Under the pieces are notes generated by a model. The model saw only the letters and a list, made by a program, of their open reading frames with translations. It was not told the DNA's origin and searched no databases. A stretch of DNA of 64,000 nt from UBA7662 sp036787895 (GTDB lineage Bacteria; Bacteroidota; Bacteroidia; UBA7662). The translations under genes and the position numbers were made by a program. Location: contig DAIQOK010000019.1 of the NCBI GenBank assembly GCA_036787895.1, forward strand, positions 9,216 through 73,215. The letters are read 5' to 3'. Below are positions 1 through 8,558 of this stretch, piece after piece (the first letter of the stretch is position 1; the number at the start of each line of letters is the position of its first letter).

Positions 1-74
1 GGTTTTTGAACGAGGACAACTAAAATGATCAGCACACAAACAAGGGCGATCAGGATGGTGATGAATGTATACAT
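1..74 (-). CDS. secG: Preprotein translocase subunit SecG, N-terminal part (runs off the window)
   Basis: Only the first 24 codons lie in the window. They read MYTFITILIALVCVLIILVV and continue LVQK, a hydrophobic first transmembrane helix followed by the VQ pair typical of SecG. SecG is a small two-helix inner-membrane protein that joins SecYE and stimulates SecA-driven export. The ATG lies a few bases downstream of the stop of the preceding minus-strand gene, so it is probably the next gene of the same operon (miaB to secG direction). The family assignment rests on the first helix only, because the rest is outside the window. Confidence 0.75.
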   Translation of the reverse strand, partial: MYTFITILIALVCVLIILVVLVQK

Positions 75-79
75 CGTGA

Positions 80-1195
80 TTAATTATTCAGTTTTTCTTT
101 GGTTGTTGCAATGAGACCGGCAAAGTAAGTCATTCTATCCGGAAATTTCAACATCAATTTCTGATAGATGCGTAATGCTTTTTTGTAGTCTTTCTGACTT
201 TCATAAATAGCGGCGAGTGTCTCTGAAGCCGGCAACTCTTCATCCGATATACTTTCGTAGGCCAATCGCCGGATGACTTCTTCCAAATTTTTATCGCTGG
301 CAACCTCAGCATTGTGATTAATTACTGCCTTCAACTCGTTTTTTAATTCAGGCAGCGTAGCGGATTCTGCCTGCAGAAAATCACCCGACATATGCTCGAG
401 ATACAATTCTTCGAGCACATCATCGGGTTGCTCTCGCAACGGCTTTCCGGCAAAAAAGCGGAACCAACTCAATCGATCGTGAGGCTGAGCCAAAAATTGT
501 TGTTCTCCAATCAGAGCTACTTTCGGGTCGGCCTGCTCCTGAAATATTTCAGCTGCACTAGGCTTTGCTACTGACGATATTGGTTCTTCCTCAGCCAGGA
601 CTGATACTTCGGTTTCGTCGGCAGTGACATCCACCTTTATTTCTGAAGCCAAGGTCAAAGCTGATTCAGCTTTTACAGAGCTATTCTCCTGCTTGTTCTC
701 CTCTTTTTCGTTTCTATCCTCGGCCTTCATTTCAGCTACTGTAGCCGATTCTTCCACATCTACTTCCACTGAATTCGCTTCAGCACCAGGTTCCAACATT
801 TTCGTAGCTGTCGAAGTTGCGATTACTGTTGTTTCACGCGTTATTTCCGGTTGGTATTGGGTAGATGCTGCAGCCTCCAACAGTTTTTCATGCGCTGCTG
901 GTTGCGGCAACATTTCTTCGGAGACCGATAAAGCCTGTTGCTCCAGCAATTGTAATTCAGCCAAGTCTTCGTTCAAAGCTGTGGCCAATACATACTTATC
1001 GGGAAGATGAGCTGCCGCCCTTTGCAATTGGCGATTGAGACGTGAACTGTTCTGCTTTTTGTATTTGATCGTCAGTAATAACTGGGCCGCACTGAAATAA
1101 GGGTACTCCTGCAATAGAGTTTCCAGGTCCTGACTTTCATCTGTAGCTAAAAGTTCAGGTTGACGCGTATAGGCTAAGAGGCGATCTAACTTCAT
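80..1195 (-). CDS. Uncharacterised protein with C-terminal TPR-like segment, between lptE and secG
   Basis: This 371-residue protein has no enzyme motif I recognise. Residues 1-80 look helical and charged. Residues about 110-215 are a low-complexity Glu/Ala/Val/Ser-rich acidic linker. The last 50 residues (LAAIYESQKDYKKALRIYQK and following) resemble a single tetratricopeptide repeat. No signal peptide is visible, so it is probably cytoplasmic. Its ATG overlaps the stop of lptE in a TAATG arrangement, which suggests translational coupling. Hypothetical TPR-like genes between lptE and secG are a recurrent Bacteroidota arrangement as I recall it. Function unknown; a scaffold role for protein contacts is inference only. 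Confidence 0.8.
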   Translation of the reverse strand: MKLDRLLAYTRQPELLATDESQDLETLLQEYPYFSAAQLLLTIKYKKQNSSRLNRQLQRAAAHLPDKYVLATALNEDLAELQLLEQQALSVSEEMLPQPAAHEKLLEAAASTQYQPEITRETTVIATSTATKMLEPGAEANSVEVDVEESATVAEMKAEDRNEKEENKQENSSVKAESALTLASEIKVDVTADETEVSVLAEEEPISSVAKPSAAEIFQEQADPKVALIGEQQFLAQPHDRLSWFRFFAGKPLREQPDDVLEELYLEHMSGDFLQAESATLPELKNELKAVINHNAEVASDKNLEEVIRRLAYESISDEELPASETLAAIYESQKDYKKALRIYQKLMLKFPDRMTYFAGLIATTKEKLNN

Positions 1196-1695
1196 TACCA
1201 GTTCACAAAGGCTTTGTTAAAAATATCATCCACCAACTGACCCACAATTTCCTGTATGAGTTGATCTTCTACGGAGCTCAAATCAGTATTGGCCGGAAAA
1301 TCTGCATAACGTCTGAAAGTTGTTTCCCAGTCCTGGTTAGGGTCAATTTTACTGGAATAGATCACTTTCACACCAATGGTTAGCCTATTAATCGTGGTCT
1401 GTTCTGCTCCCGACACCGCAGCCGGTGCTACCTGATATTCCTGAATATTACCTTCGAAAACCAAATCTCCATCCACATCTATCAGTTGAAGACCGGTTTC
1501 GGCCAGAAACTTACTCCGCATACGATCGCTCAGCGTTTGAGAAAGTGTGGGAGCTACCACTGGCGCTGTATTTTCGAACTGCACTATGGTCATAGTTTTG
1601 GCAGCCGGCGGAATGGAGGCTCCACTAAATGAGTAGATACCGCATCCCTGCAAAGCAGGCAGCAAAAAGAAACAAAGCAGGAAATTATACTTCAA
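1195..1695 (-). CDS. lptE: LptE-family LPS-assembly lipoprotein
   Basis: 166-residue lipoprotein with a signal peptide ending in a lipobox (LQGC, residues 15-18) followed by GIYSFSGASIPPAAKT, the usual start of mature Bacteroidota LptE. The family plugs the LptD barrel and helps deliver lipopolysaccharide to the outer leaflet; the protein should be anchored to the outer membrane facing the periplasm. The body has the expected features, including a segment reading NRLTIGVKVIYSS and a C-terminal DQLIQEIVGQLVDDIFNKAF helix. The start codon is TTG at 1695, inside the end of the sigma-54 activator gene; no in-frame ATG lies nearby. The stop overlaps the next start (TAATG). Assignment is by N-terminal pattern and gene order. 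Confidence 0.85.
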   Translation of the reverse strand: MKYNFLLCFFLLPALQGCGIYSFSGASIPPAAKTMTIVQFENTAPVVAPTLSQTLSDRMRSKFLAETGLQLIDVDGDLVFEGNIQEYQVAPAAVSGAEQTTINRLTIGVKVIYSSKIDPNQDWETTFRRYADFPANTDLSSVEDQLIQEIVGQLVDDIFNKAFVNW

Positions 1696-2938
1696 TGTCG
1701 TACTCCTTTATTTTACGATACAACGTCCTTTCGCTGATACCTAACTCAACCGCTGCATTTTTGCGTCGACCCTGGTGTTTTTTAAGTGCCCGAAGTATCA
1801 TCCGCTTTTCAACTTCTTCGAGCGATAAGTTTTCTTCGATATCTTCTACGTCCTGTCGCTGATCAAACTTCGAACGGATTTCATTAAAAGTGTTGTTTCC
1901 GGCAATGATACTGGTCGGTACCACAGTTTGATGGCTGTTATCGACCGGATTTCCCTGGTGCATCAATTGCTCCAGATATACCTGATCAGCCTGAGAAAAC
2001 TGTAGATCGTCCTGGTTGTGTACCATGTGGCCGACCACCTTTTTCAGCTCATTCAGGTCCTTTTTCATATCAAAAAGCACCTTATACAGTATTTCTCTTT
2101 CGTTCAGGTCTTCGGTTCCCGGCTGGGATGTAAGCATGGGCAAACCACTGTTACGATTTACCAATGGTAGATATTTTAATACTTCCTCCCCTTCAACAAG
2201 TCGGTATGGGGCCAGAACTGAAATCTGTTCAGCCACATTTTTAAGCTGACGGATATTGCCGGGCCATGGGTAATTACGCAAAAAGGCCAAAGCATTTTCA
2301 TCGAGCTGAAGCGGCTGACTCGCATATTTTTCAGCGAAATCGATAGCGAATTTCCGAAAGAGCAAAGGAATATCGTCGGCTCGCTCCCGCAATGGAGGAA
2401 TATGAATAGAAACCGTATTCATGCGATAATATAAATCCTCCCTGAATTTGTTTTTCGCAATCTGGTCTACCAAATCTACATTAGATGCCGCGATTACACG
2501 AACATCCGTCTTTTGAACTTTCGACGAACCCACCTTGATAAACTCACCGGTCTCCAACACCCTGAGTAAGCGTGCTTGGGTACCTAAAGGCATTTCAGCC
2601 ACCTCATCCAAAAAAATGGTCCCGCCATTAACTGTTTCAAAATAGCCTTGACGAGCTTCAAAAGCACCGGTAAATGAGCCCTTTTCATGCCCAAACAATT
2701 CCGAATCGATGGTTCCTTCGGGAATGGCACCACAGTTTACCGCGATAAACTTTCCATGTTTCCGATTGCTCAGCTGATGTAAAATTTTCGAAAAAACCTC
2801 TTTACCCACCCCACTTTCGCCACTAATCAATACCGACACATCGGTTGCAGCCACCTGGACGGCAATTTTTAAGGCATGATTCAGTGCCGGACTGTTTCCA
2901 ATGATGCCGAAGCGCTGTTTTACACTCTGCAAGTCCAT
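1685..2938 (-). CDS. Sigma-54-dependent transcriptional activator (AAA+ domain, Fis-type HTH)
   Basis: 417-residue enhancer-binding protein. The AAA+ domain begins almost at the N-terminus: Walker A GESGVGKE (residues 40-47), the sigma-54-contacting loop as GSFTGA (87-92, the common Ser variant of GAFTGA), then Walker B IFLDEVAEM and the LLRVLETGEF segment. Residues about 290-370 form a poorly conserved linker. The C-terminus (NAAVELGISERTLYRKIKEY) is a Fis-type helix-turn-helix. There is no receiver or sensory domain, so activity is not controlled by a phosphorelay within this protein; partners or expression level may control it. It sits between a methyltransferase gene and lptE, an order common in Bacteroidota. 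Target promoters are not identifiable here. Confidence 0.93.
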   Translation of the reverse strand: MDLQSVKQRFGIIGNSPALNHALKIAVQVAATDVSVLISGESGVGKEVFSKILHQLSNRKHGKFIAVNCGAIPEGTIDSELFGHEKGSFTGAFEARQGYFETVNGGTIFLDEVAEMPLGTQARLLRVLETGEFIKVGSSKVQKTDVRVIAASNVDLVDQIAKNKFREDLYYRMNTVSIHIPPLRERADDIPLLFRKFAIDFAEKYASQPLQLDENALAFLRNYPWPGNIRQLKNVAEQISVLAPYRLVEGEEVLKYLPLVNRNSGLPMLTSQPGTEDLNEREILYKVLFDMKKDLNELKKVVGHMVHNQDDLQFSQADQVYLEQLMHQGNPVDNSHQTVVPTSIIAGNNTFNEIRSKFDQRQDVEDIEENLSLEEVEKRMILRALKKHQGRRKNAAVELGISERTLYRKIKEYDIEV

Positions 2939-2941
2939 TGT

Positions 2942-3715
2942 TTATCTTTTTGGGGCTGATAGTTCAATAACCGACATCCAGGCATAACGTTTCAAAAATG
3001 GAAAAACCATAAATAAAATGGCATCCACCCCGTCAAGAAACCGCAATACCGGCTTGAAAAGAAAAGTTTTACGAAAAACCACAGCAGCTATCGACAACAT
3101 GTGGTAATAACTAACTTTCACCTGATCAAAGTATTGATGTGCCAATTGTATGTCGGCCAGCATTAATGGATGTTCGTCCTCAGTGCGAAGTTTTGGCGTG
3201 AGATAACGGTATAAATTGATGATGGGGTTGTGACCCAATGGTTCTATAAATACTGCTTTGCCACCTGGTTTCAGACAACGTACAATTTCACGATAAGCCT
3301 GATGTAATTCGAGATGGTGAATAATGGCTGAACCAATGATGCGGTCGAAATGAGCCGCTGGAAAATCGAGCGATTCGGCATTCATCACTATAAAATTAGC
3401 AGACACTCCCAATTCTTGAGCCTGGCTGCGGGCAATGCTTATAGCCACATCACTAATGTCGATACCTGTAATATTGGCACCGGCGGCAGCCAGTTGGAAG
3501 GCCTGACTTCCCGGTCCGCACCCGTATTCCAGTATAACTTTGCCTGAGGCTGCTTCGCCTATGGCACGATGGTAATGGTCGCGACTTTTAGTAATGGTGT
3601 CGTAGTACTTATCTACCGATTTCCGCAAATCCTCAGCAAATGCTTTGTTGTGGTAGGCTTTCTCCCTTTCCAACCGGGCAGCCGTGGCCACCTCATGTCG
3701 TGACTCCTGACTCAT
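2942..3715 (-). CDS. Class I SAM-dependent methyltransferase
   Basis: 257-residue methyltransferase. Motif I, the SAM-binding glycine loop, is visible as VILEYGCGPGSQAFQLAAAG, followed by the acidic end of strand 2 (GIDIS) and a motif-IV-like stretch around IIGSAIIHHLELH. The C-terminal part (FLFKPVLRFLDGVDAILFMV) is hydrophobic and may contact membrane, which would suit a lipid or quinone-like substrate, but the substrate cannot be told from sequence. I place the start at the ATG at 3715, whose ATGA overlaps the TGA of miaB. An in-frame ATG at 3757 would push 45 bases into miaB and is less likely. It is part of the miaB-to-secG transcription unit. Confidence 0.85.
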   Translation of the reverse strand: MSQESRHEVATAARLEREKAYHNKAFAEDLRKSVDKYYDTITKSRDHYHRAIGEAASGKVILEYGCGPGSQAFQLAAAGANITGIDISDVAISIARSQAQELGVSANFIVMNAESLDFPAAHFDRIIGSAIIHHLELHQAYREIVRCLKPGGKAVFIEPLGHNPIINLYRYLTPKLRTEDEHPLMLADIQLAHQYFDQVKVSYYHMLSIAAVVFRKTFLFKPVLRFLDGVDAILFMVFPFLKRYAWMSVIELSAPKR

Positions 3716-5142
3716 CCCTGTTTCACAATTTCGCCTTTCAAAGTAGCCTGGGTGCAACTTTTTACCATCACCTTCACATAATCACCGCGTTGGACACCTT
3801 CCCGGGGAAAAACAATCATTTTATTCTGACTATTCCGACCACAATAAAAATCTTCCGATTTACGTGAAGGTCCTTCCACCAAAACATCGAAAGTTTTACC
3901 CAAATCGGCCTCATTACTTAACAAACTTTGTTCGTTTTGAAGTTGAATAATTTCTTGCAATCGCCGGCTTTTCACTTCTTCCGGTATATCATCTTCGAAT
4001 TTACGGGCAGCCAGGGTACCGGGACGCTCTGAGTATTTGAACATGAATGCAAAAGTGTAACGCCCGAACCTAATCATACTTAAGGTATCCTGATGTTGCT
4101 CTTCGGTTTCACCACAAAAACCGGCAATAATGTCTGTAGTAATTGAGCATTCAGGCAGAATGCGGCGGATGGCTTCCACCCTTTCCATATACCATTCCCG
4201 GTTGTAAGTCCGGTTCATGCGTTCCAAAACCTCACTGTTGCCCGATTGTACAGGCAAGTGGATGTTTTTACAAATATTTTCATGGGCTGCCATGGTATGT
4301 AACACCTCGTCAGTAATGTCTTTGGGATGTGAAGTTGAAAAGCGTACCCGAAGAGCAGGGCTGATAGCCGCTACGGCTGCCAGCAAACCGGCAAAGTTCA
4401 TTTTACTGCTACCATCTTCTGATGTCCAGTGGTATGAGTCTACATTTTGCCCCAATAAGGTCACCTCTTTATACCCGTTGTCAAACAAATTGCGACACTC
4501 TTCAATTATGGTTTCAGGATCGCGACTGCGCTCCCGGCCCCTGGTGAAGGGAACCACACAGAAGGAACACATATTATCGCAACCTCGCATGATGGTAACG
4601 AAAGCCAATACGCCATTGCCTCCCAAACGAACCGGGGTAATGTCGGCATAGGTTTCTTCCCTACTCAACAGCACATTTACAGCTTTTGCGCCACTATCTA
4701 CCCGTTCAAGCAAATTGGGTAAATCTTTGTAAGCATCCGGCCCAACCACCAGGTCTACCAGTTTTTCCTGCTCCAATAATTTGGTTTTCAGTCGTTCGGC
4801 CATACAACCTAAGACGCCTACGACCATTTCCGGCTTGTGTTTTTTATACTGACGAAAAACCTGGAGTCGGCCTCTTACTTTTTGTTCGGCATTGTCACGA
4901 ATTGAGCAGGTATTGATGAATACAACATCTGCTTCTTCCAGTACCGGCGTTGGTGCATAGCCATTTTCAGCCATGATGGAAGCTACGATTTCACTGTCTG
5001 AAAAATTCATCTGACAGCCATAACTTTCTAAATACATCTTTTTGAGCCCTGGTGCTACAGCCAGGTCAGCCACATATGCTTCTCCCTGTCGTTGCTCATC
5101 CTGCACTTTTTCGAACACATTGCCTGAAAAAGGATTTGCCAT
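3712..5142 (-). CDS. miaB: tRNA-2-methylthio-N6-dimethylallyladenosine synthase MiaB
   Basis: 476-residue radical-SAM methylthiotransferase that adds the 2-methylthio group to i6A37 in tRNAs reading UNN codons. All six cluster cysteines are visible: the N-terminal UPF0004 set (ESYGCQMNFSDSE, INTCSIRDNAE, GVLGCMAERL) for the auxiliary 4Fe-4S cluster, and the radical-SAM CxxxCxxC in MRGCDNMCSFCVVPFTRGRE. A TRAM domain forms the last 60 residues. The start is taken as the ATG at 5142. The longer reading frame begins at a TTG (5163) lying inside the -7 promoter element (5161-5168), so it cannot be translated from that promoter. First gene of the minus-strand unit ending in secG. Confidence 0.95.
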   Translation of the reverse strand: MANPFSGNVFEKVQDEQRQGEAYVADLAVAPGLKKMYLESYGCQMNFSDSEIVASIMAENGYAPTPVLEEADVVFINTCSIRDNAEQKVRGRLQVFRQYKKHKPEMVVGVLGCMAERLKTKLLEQEKLVDLVVGPDAYKDLPNLLERVDSGAKAVNVLLSREETYADITPVRLGGNGVLAFVTIMRGCDNMCSFCVVPFTRGRERSRDPETIIEECRNLFDNGYKEVTLLGQNVDSYHWTSEDGSSKMNFAGLLAAVAAISPALRVRFSTSHPKDITDEVLHTMAAHENICKNIHLPVQSGNSEVLERMNRTYNREWYMERVEAIRRILPECSITTDIIAGFCGETEEQHQDTLSMIRFGRYTFAFMFKYSERPGTLAARKFEDDIPEEVKSRRLQEIIQLQNEQSLLSNEADLGKTFDVLVEGPSRKSEDFYCGRNSQNKMIVFPREGVQRGDYVKVMVKSCTQATLKGEIVKQG

Positions 5143-5160
5143 GTTTGATTCAAATTTCAG

Positions 5161-5168
5161 CAAAAATA
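5161..5168 (-). promoter_or_regulatory. -7 promoter element of miaB
   Basis: On the minus strand the sequence reads TATTTTTG, a perfect match to the Bacteroidota -7 consensus TAnnTTTG, 18 bases before the miaB ATG at 5142. No convincing -33 TTG was found at the usual spacing. The element fixes the miaB start because the longer frame starts inside it. Confidence 0.55.
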
Positions 5169-5293
5169 CGAAAAAGCAGCTGTAAAGGTGACATATTGTC
5201 AGTATATCTAGCTAAACCTAATATTTTCAGGACTTTGCAGTTCACTTCTGCCGGAACATGTTTAAATTTAACGAACTATTCAAGTGTTCAACT

Positions 5294-6346
5294 ATGCATA
5301 AAACACCTACTTCGAAGGCAGCACTTTTCTTTTTGTTCTTCTTCGTCTTTTTCAGCCAGAAGGCTGCTTCGGCTCAGGGCGGCGATTCAGTCATTTACAA
5401 TTTGGTCGTTTTTGAGCATTTTACGAATGCTTCCTGTGGCCCTTGTGCTTCACAAAATCCCATGTTCACCAGTTTGTTAAACAACAACCTTTACAAAGCT
5501 ACTTCCATCAAATACCATGTAAGTTGGCCCGGTTTCGACCCTATGTATAACGTTAATACCACCGAACCCACCGCCCGGGTAAGTTATTATGGTGTGCAAG
5601 GTGTGCCAGCTGTTCGATTGGGCAGCTTTGGGAATATGAGCCCGATTAGTGTTACCCAAAATCAGGTGAATCAATTTCATAATAGCTTACTCGATGCCTG
5701 GAATTACAACTTCCAGACCACCATGGATGGTGATCAATTACAAATTGTCGGGCAAGTAAGTGCTAATCGTACGTTGACGCAGACAGATCATGTGCTCCAC
5801 ATTGTACTAATTGAAGATGAAGTTCGCTACCCCACGCCTCCCGGAAGTAACGGAGAAAAAGTTTTTGAGTCGGTAATGCGTAAAATGATTCCCAATGCCC
5901 AAGGAACGGCACTTGGCACCGGAGATACACCAGTACCTTTAAACTACAGTTATACAGTTCCTGCAAGTTTCAATCGAGATAGTTTGTACATCGTTGTATT
6001 TGTACAGGCCAATGCCACCAAAATTGTTTACAAAGGCGCAAAGATTAAAGTTGGGGCTGCCATTGCGTCCTCCATGGACAAAATGAGCAGTCGGATTCCG
6101 GCTAAGTTATATCCCAATCCAGCTGTGGAATTCGCTCGTCTGGATTATGAATTACCTAGCCCGACAGAAGTAACCATTAGCCTTAAGAATGTGTTAGGAC
6201 AAACAATTTTAACCCGGAACAAAGGCCAGCAGCCTGCCGGACTTCATGACGAGACTATCGACTTGAGCGAACTGGGTAGCGGCGTTTATTTGGTAGAACT
6301 CCACTACAATAATCAATTTCAAAGCTACCGGCTGCTAAAGCCTTAA
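5294..6346 (+). CDS. Omp28-like secreted protein with CGPC motif and T9SS sorting domain
   Basis: About 350 residues starting at the ATG at 5294, which gives a clean signal peptide (KAALFFLFFFVFFSQKAASA); the frame stays open upstream to an ATG at 5258, but that would put 12 polar residues before it. The mature protein starts with an Omp28-like thioredoxin-fold segment carrying a CxxC (FTNASCGPCASQNP). The last 80 residues are a Por-type C-terminal sorting domain (KLYPNPAVEFARLDYELPSP through GVYLVELHYNNQ), so export through type IX secretion to the cell surface or medium is predicted. A redox role is possible from the CGPC but unproven. A paralogue follows at 6555. A terminator follows at 6370. 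Confidence 0.88.
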   Translation: MHKTPTSKAALFFLFFFVFFSQKAASAQGGDSVIYNLVVFEHFTNASCGPCASQNPMFTSLLNNNLYKATSIKYHVSWPGFDPMYNVNTTEPTARVSYYGVQGVPAVRLGSFGNMSPISVTQNQVNQFHNSLLDAWNYNFQTTMDGDQLQIVGQVSANRTLTQTDHVLHIVLIEDEVRYPTPPGSNGEKVFESVMRKMIPNAQGTALGTGDTPVPLNYSYTVPASFNRDSLYIVVFVQANATKIVYKGAKIKVGAAIASSMDKMSSRIPAKLYPNPAVEFARLDYELPSPTEVTISLKNVLGQTILTRNKGQQPAGLHDETIDLSELGSGVYLVELHYNNQFQSYRLLKP

Positions 6347-6369
6347 AAACAGCTAAAATGAATTATAAT

Positions 6370-6402
6370 AAAGCCCAAAATCTGGTGTTTGGGCTTTTTT
6401 TA
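6370..6402 (+). terminator. Rho-independent terminator after the first Omp28-like gene
   Basis: A 10-bp perfect stem (AAAGCCCAAA paired with TTTGGGCTTT, 7-base loop) is followed by a T run. Confidence 0.85.
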
Positions 6403-6554
6403 TTCGGCAGTGTATAATTCAGCAAGCAGCAATATGAATTGAATCAAAAGGTATCTATTCAGAATCAAACAAAATAGTGGCCAAAATTTTAATAACCAAA
6501 AGCTTACAATAAACCAACACATTAATTAAATTAGACGCTACAAAACCGAATTAC

Positions 6555-8426
6555 ATGAAAAAACTATTACTTCTAACTGTTTTAAGTTTCGCCGGTTTGG
6601 CGGTGACTGCTCAAACTACCCGTACTCAGTTGTATGAGGTTTTTTCGGGCGAAAATTGCGGCCCCTGTGCCAGCGCTAACCCCGTAACCCATGCCTTGGT
6701 CCAGAGTAATTCAAGTGCCATCATCGCCCTGAAATACCAGGTACCTATCCCAAGTGCCGGTCCGATTTGTAATGAAAACACAGTAGATCCAGCAGCGCGA
6801 CGCAGCTATTATGGTGTTAACTCCGCACCCAATGCCCGTCATGATGGAACTACCATAGGTAATGGTCACAGTATAAATCTTACCCAGGCAATCATTACCA
6901 ATCGCCAGTCGGTTACCTCCCCTTTTGCCATGACAGTAGCTCATGAGTTTAACGCCAACTGGGATTCTGTTTTCATCACCGTAGGTGTGACTGCTGCTCA
7001 AGCTGTAGCCTCAGGCAGCTGGGTGTTGCAAATTGCGTTGATTGAAAAAAACATGATTTATGCTACCCCTCCCGGAAGCAATGGTGAAACAGAATTTCAC
7101 AACGTAACCCGAAAAATGTATCCTACTGCTGCCGGTACAACCTTGCCAACGAGCTGGACGAATGGCCAATTGCAAACCGTAACCATAGCTGCACCATTGC
7201 CAAACTACATTCGTGATATTGCAGAAGTAGGCGTTATTGCCTTTGTTCAGAACAATACCACCAAGGAAGTAGCCCAGGCTGCGAAATCAGACCCTTTGCC
7301 AGTGCCGCTTTATTCTTCAGTTACACCTCCTCCTACCCGTTTCTACAATTGTAACGAACAGCTTACACCTGTATTGAATGTAACTAATTTGGGCTCTCAG
7401 GCCATCACAACAATGGTTATTGATCAAAAAGTGAACGGCACCTCTACTACGGTTAATTGGTCAGGCAATCTTGCAGCAGGGGCAAACGTAAACTGTACGC
7501 TTAACCCTATGACATTGAATGCAGGTAGCAATACAATTGAATATCGGGTAGTAAGCATGAACGGACAACCACACCCAAGTGCGGTTCGTGGTACAGCTAC
7601 GGCTAAAATGTTCTTGCAGACAAGCAAAGTAAATACACTTTCACAAAGCTTTTTAGCGGCCGCCTTCCCACCGCTGAATTGGGCTGTAGATAACGGTCCA
7701 GGCACCAATCCTCCTGGCTTTTCTTTAGCACAAGCCGGTGCGAATGGAACCATAAGGAGTGCCAAGGTTGATTTTTACAACATTTCAAATGGTGAAATTG
7801 ACTATCTCTACCTGCCAAGACTCGATTTGACCGGTGCTACCGGTAATTCGGCCTTGAACTTTATGGTAGCTCATGCTCAATATCAGACGAGCAACGACCG
7901 TTTGCGCGTACAAATTTCAACCGACTGTGGTTTAAACTGGACGGATGCGTTCAACAAAGCAGGTTCAACACTGGCAACAGCACCAGCCACAACTGCAGCT
8001 TATACACCATCCAGCCCAACACAATGGCGTTCTGAAACCGTTGATTTGACTTCGTACAACGGCCAAAATGACATTCTCATCCGTTTTCAGGCAACCTCTA
8101 ATTATGGTAATAACCTCTACATTGATGAAGTAGCCCTCAGTGCTACTGTTGGTGTGGTTGATTTGACTAAAGCTTGGGGCTTGAGCGTATACCCTAATCC
8201 TGTCAACGATATGGCCCAAGTAAAACTGTCGCTTGACCACAGTTCGTCACTTAGCTTCAGCATTCGTAATATGCTCGGCCAGACTGTACGCACCCAAAAT
8301 GTTGGACATTTAGATGCAGGAGATCAATTGATTGATGTTGACTTCAGTCAGCTCGATGCCGGGATGTACCTACTTGAGATCCGCTTAGGCAGCAATGTAG
8401 TTCATCACCGAATGATCAAAAACTAA
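6555..8426 (+). CDS. Large Omp28-like protein with CGPC motif, CARDB-like and jelly-roll-like segments, T9SS sorting domain
   Basis: 623 residues. A signal peptide (LLLLTVLSFAGLAVTAQT) leads into the same Omp28-like domain as the preceding gene, including FSGENCGPCASANP and the shared PPGSNGE motif near residue 180. Residues about 255-345 look like a CARDB-type adhesion/Ig-like module (LTPVLNVTNLGSQAITTMVI). Residues about 350-530 resemble a MAM-like or choice-of-anchor jelly-roll domain with paired aromatic and Asp residues (NDRLRVQISTDCGLNWTDAF). The final 80 residues are a Por-type sorting domain (SVYPNPVNDMAQVKLSLDHS). A surface-exposed or released protein is predicted. It is followed by its own terminator; ligand or substrate unknown. 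Confidence 0.88.
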   Translation: MKKLLLLTVLSFAGLAVTAQTTRTQLYEVFSGENCGPCASANPVTHALVQSNSSAIIALKYQVPIPSAGPICNENTVDPAARRSYYGVNSAPNARHDGTTIGNGHSINLTQAIITNRQSVTSPFAMTVAHEFNANWDSVFITVGVTAAQAVASGSWVLQIALIEKNMIYATPPGSNGETEFHNVTRKMYPTAAGTTLPTSWTNGQLQTVTIAAPLPNYIRDIAEVGVIAFVQNNTTKEVAQAAKSDPLPVPLYSSVTPPPTRFYNCNEQLTPVLNVTNLGSQAITTMVIDQKVNGTSTTVNWSGNLAAGANVNCTLNPMTLNAGSNTIEYRVVSMNGQPHPSAVRGTATAKMFLQTSKVNTLSQSFLAAAFPPLNWAVDNGPGTNPPGFSLAQAGANGTIRSAKVDFYNISNGEIDYLYLPRLDLTGATGNSALNFMVAHAQYQTSNDRLRVQISTDCGLNWTDAFNKAGSTLATAPATTAAYTPSSPTQWRSETVDLTSYNGQNDILIRFQATSNYGNNLYIDEVALSATVGVVDLTKAWGLSVYPNPVNDMAQVKLSLDHSSSLSFSIRNMLGQTVRTQNVGHLDAGDQLIDVDFSQLDAGMYLLEIRLGSNVVHHRMIKN

Positions 8427-8436
8427 ATCTTCGGAT

Positions 8437-8477
8437 AAAAAAAAGCCGGCCTGTCGTTGACTGGTCGGCTTTTTTTA
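8437..8477 (+). terminator. Rho-independent terminator
   Basis: Near-perfect 12-bp stem (AAAAAGCCGGCC with GGTCGGCTTTTT, one G-T pair) around an 11-base loop, ending in a T run, right after the second Omp28-like gene. Confidence 0.85.
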
Positions 8478-8558
8478 TGCCTTATTTTTTATTCTTTTCG
8501 GTAAAAACTTGCTTTAAAGGAGCAGGTTGTAGAACTTAGGAAATACTAATCTTCCCGT

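Noticed and set aside
5052..5480. Open frame spanning the miaB start and the Omp28-like signal peptide
   Set aside because: It crosses the miaB coding region and promoter and then shadows the Omp28-like gene in another frame; composition is not protein-like.
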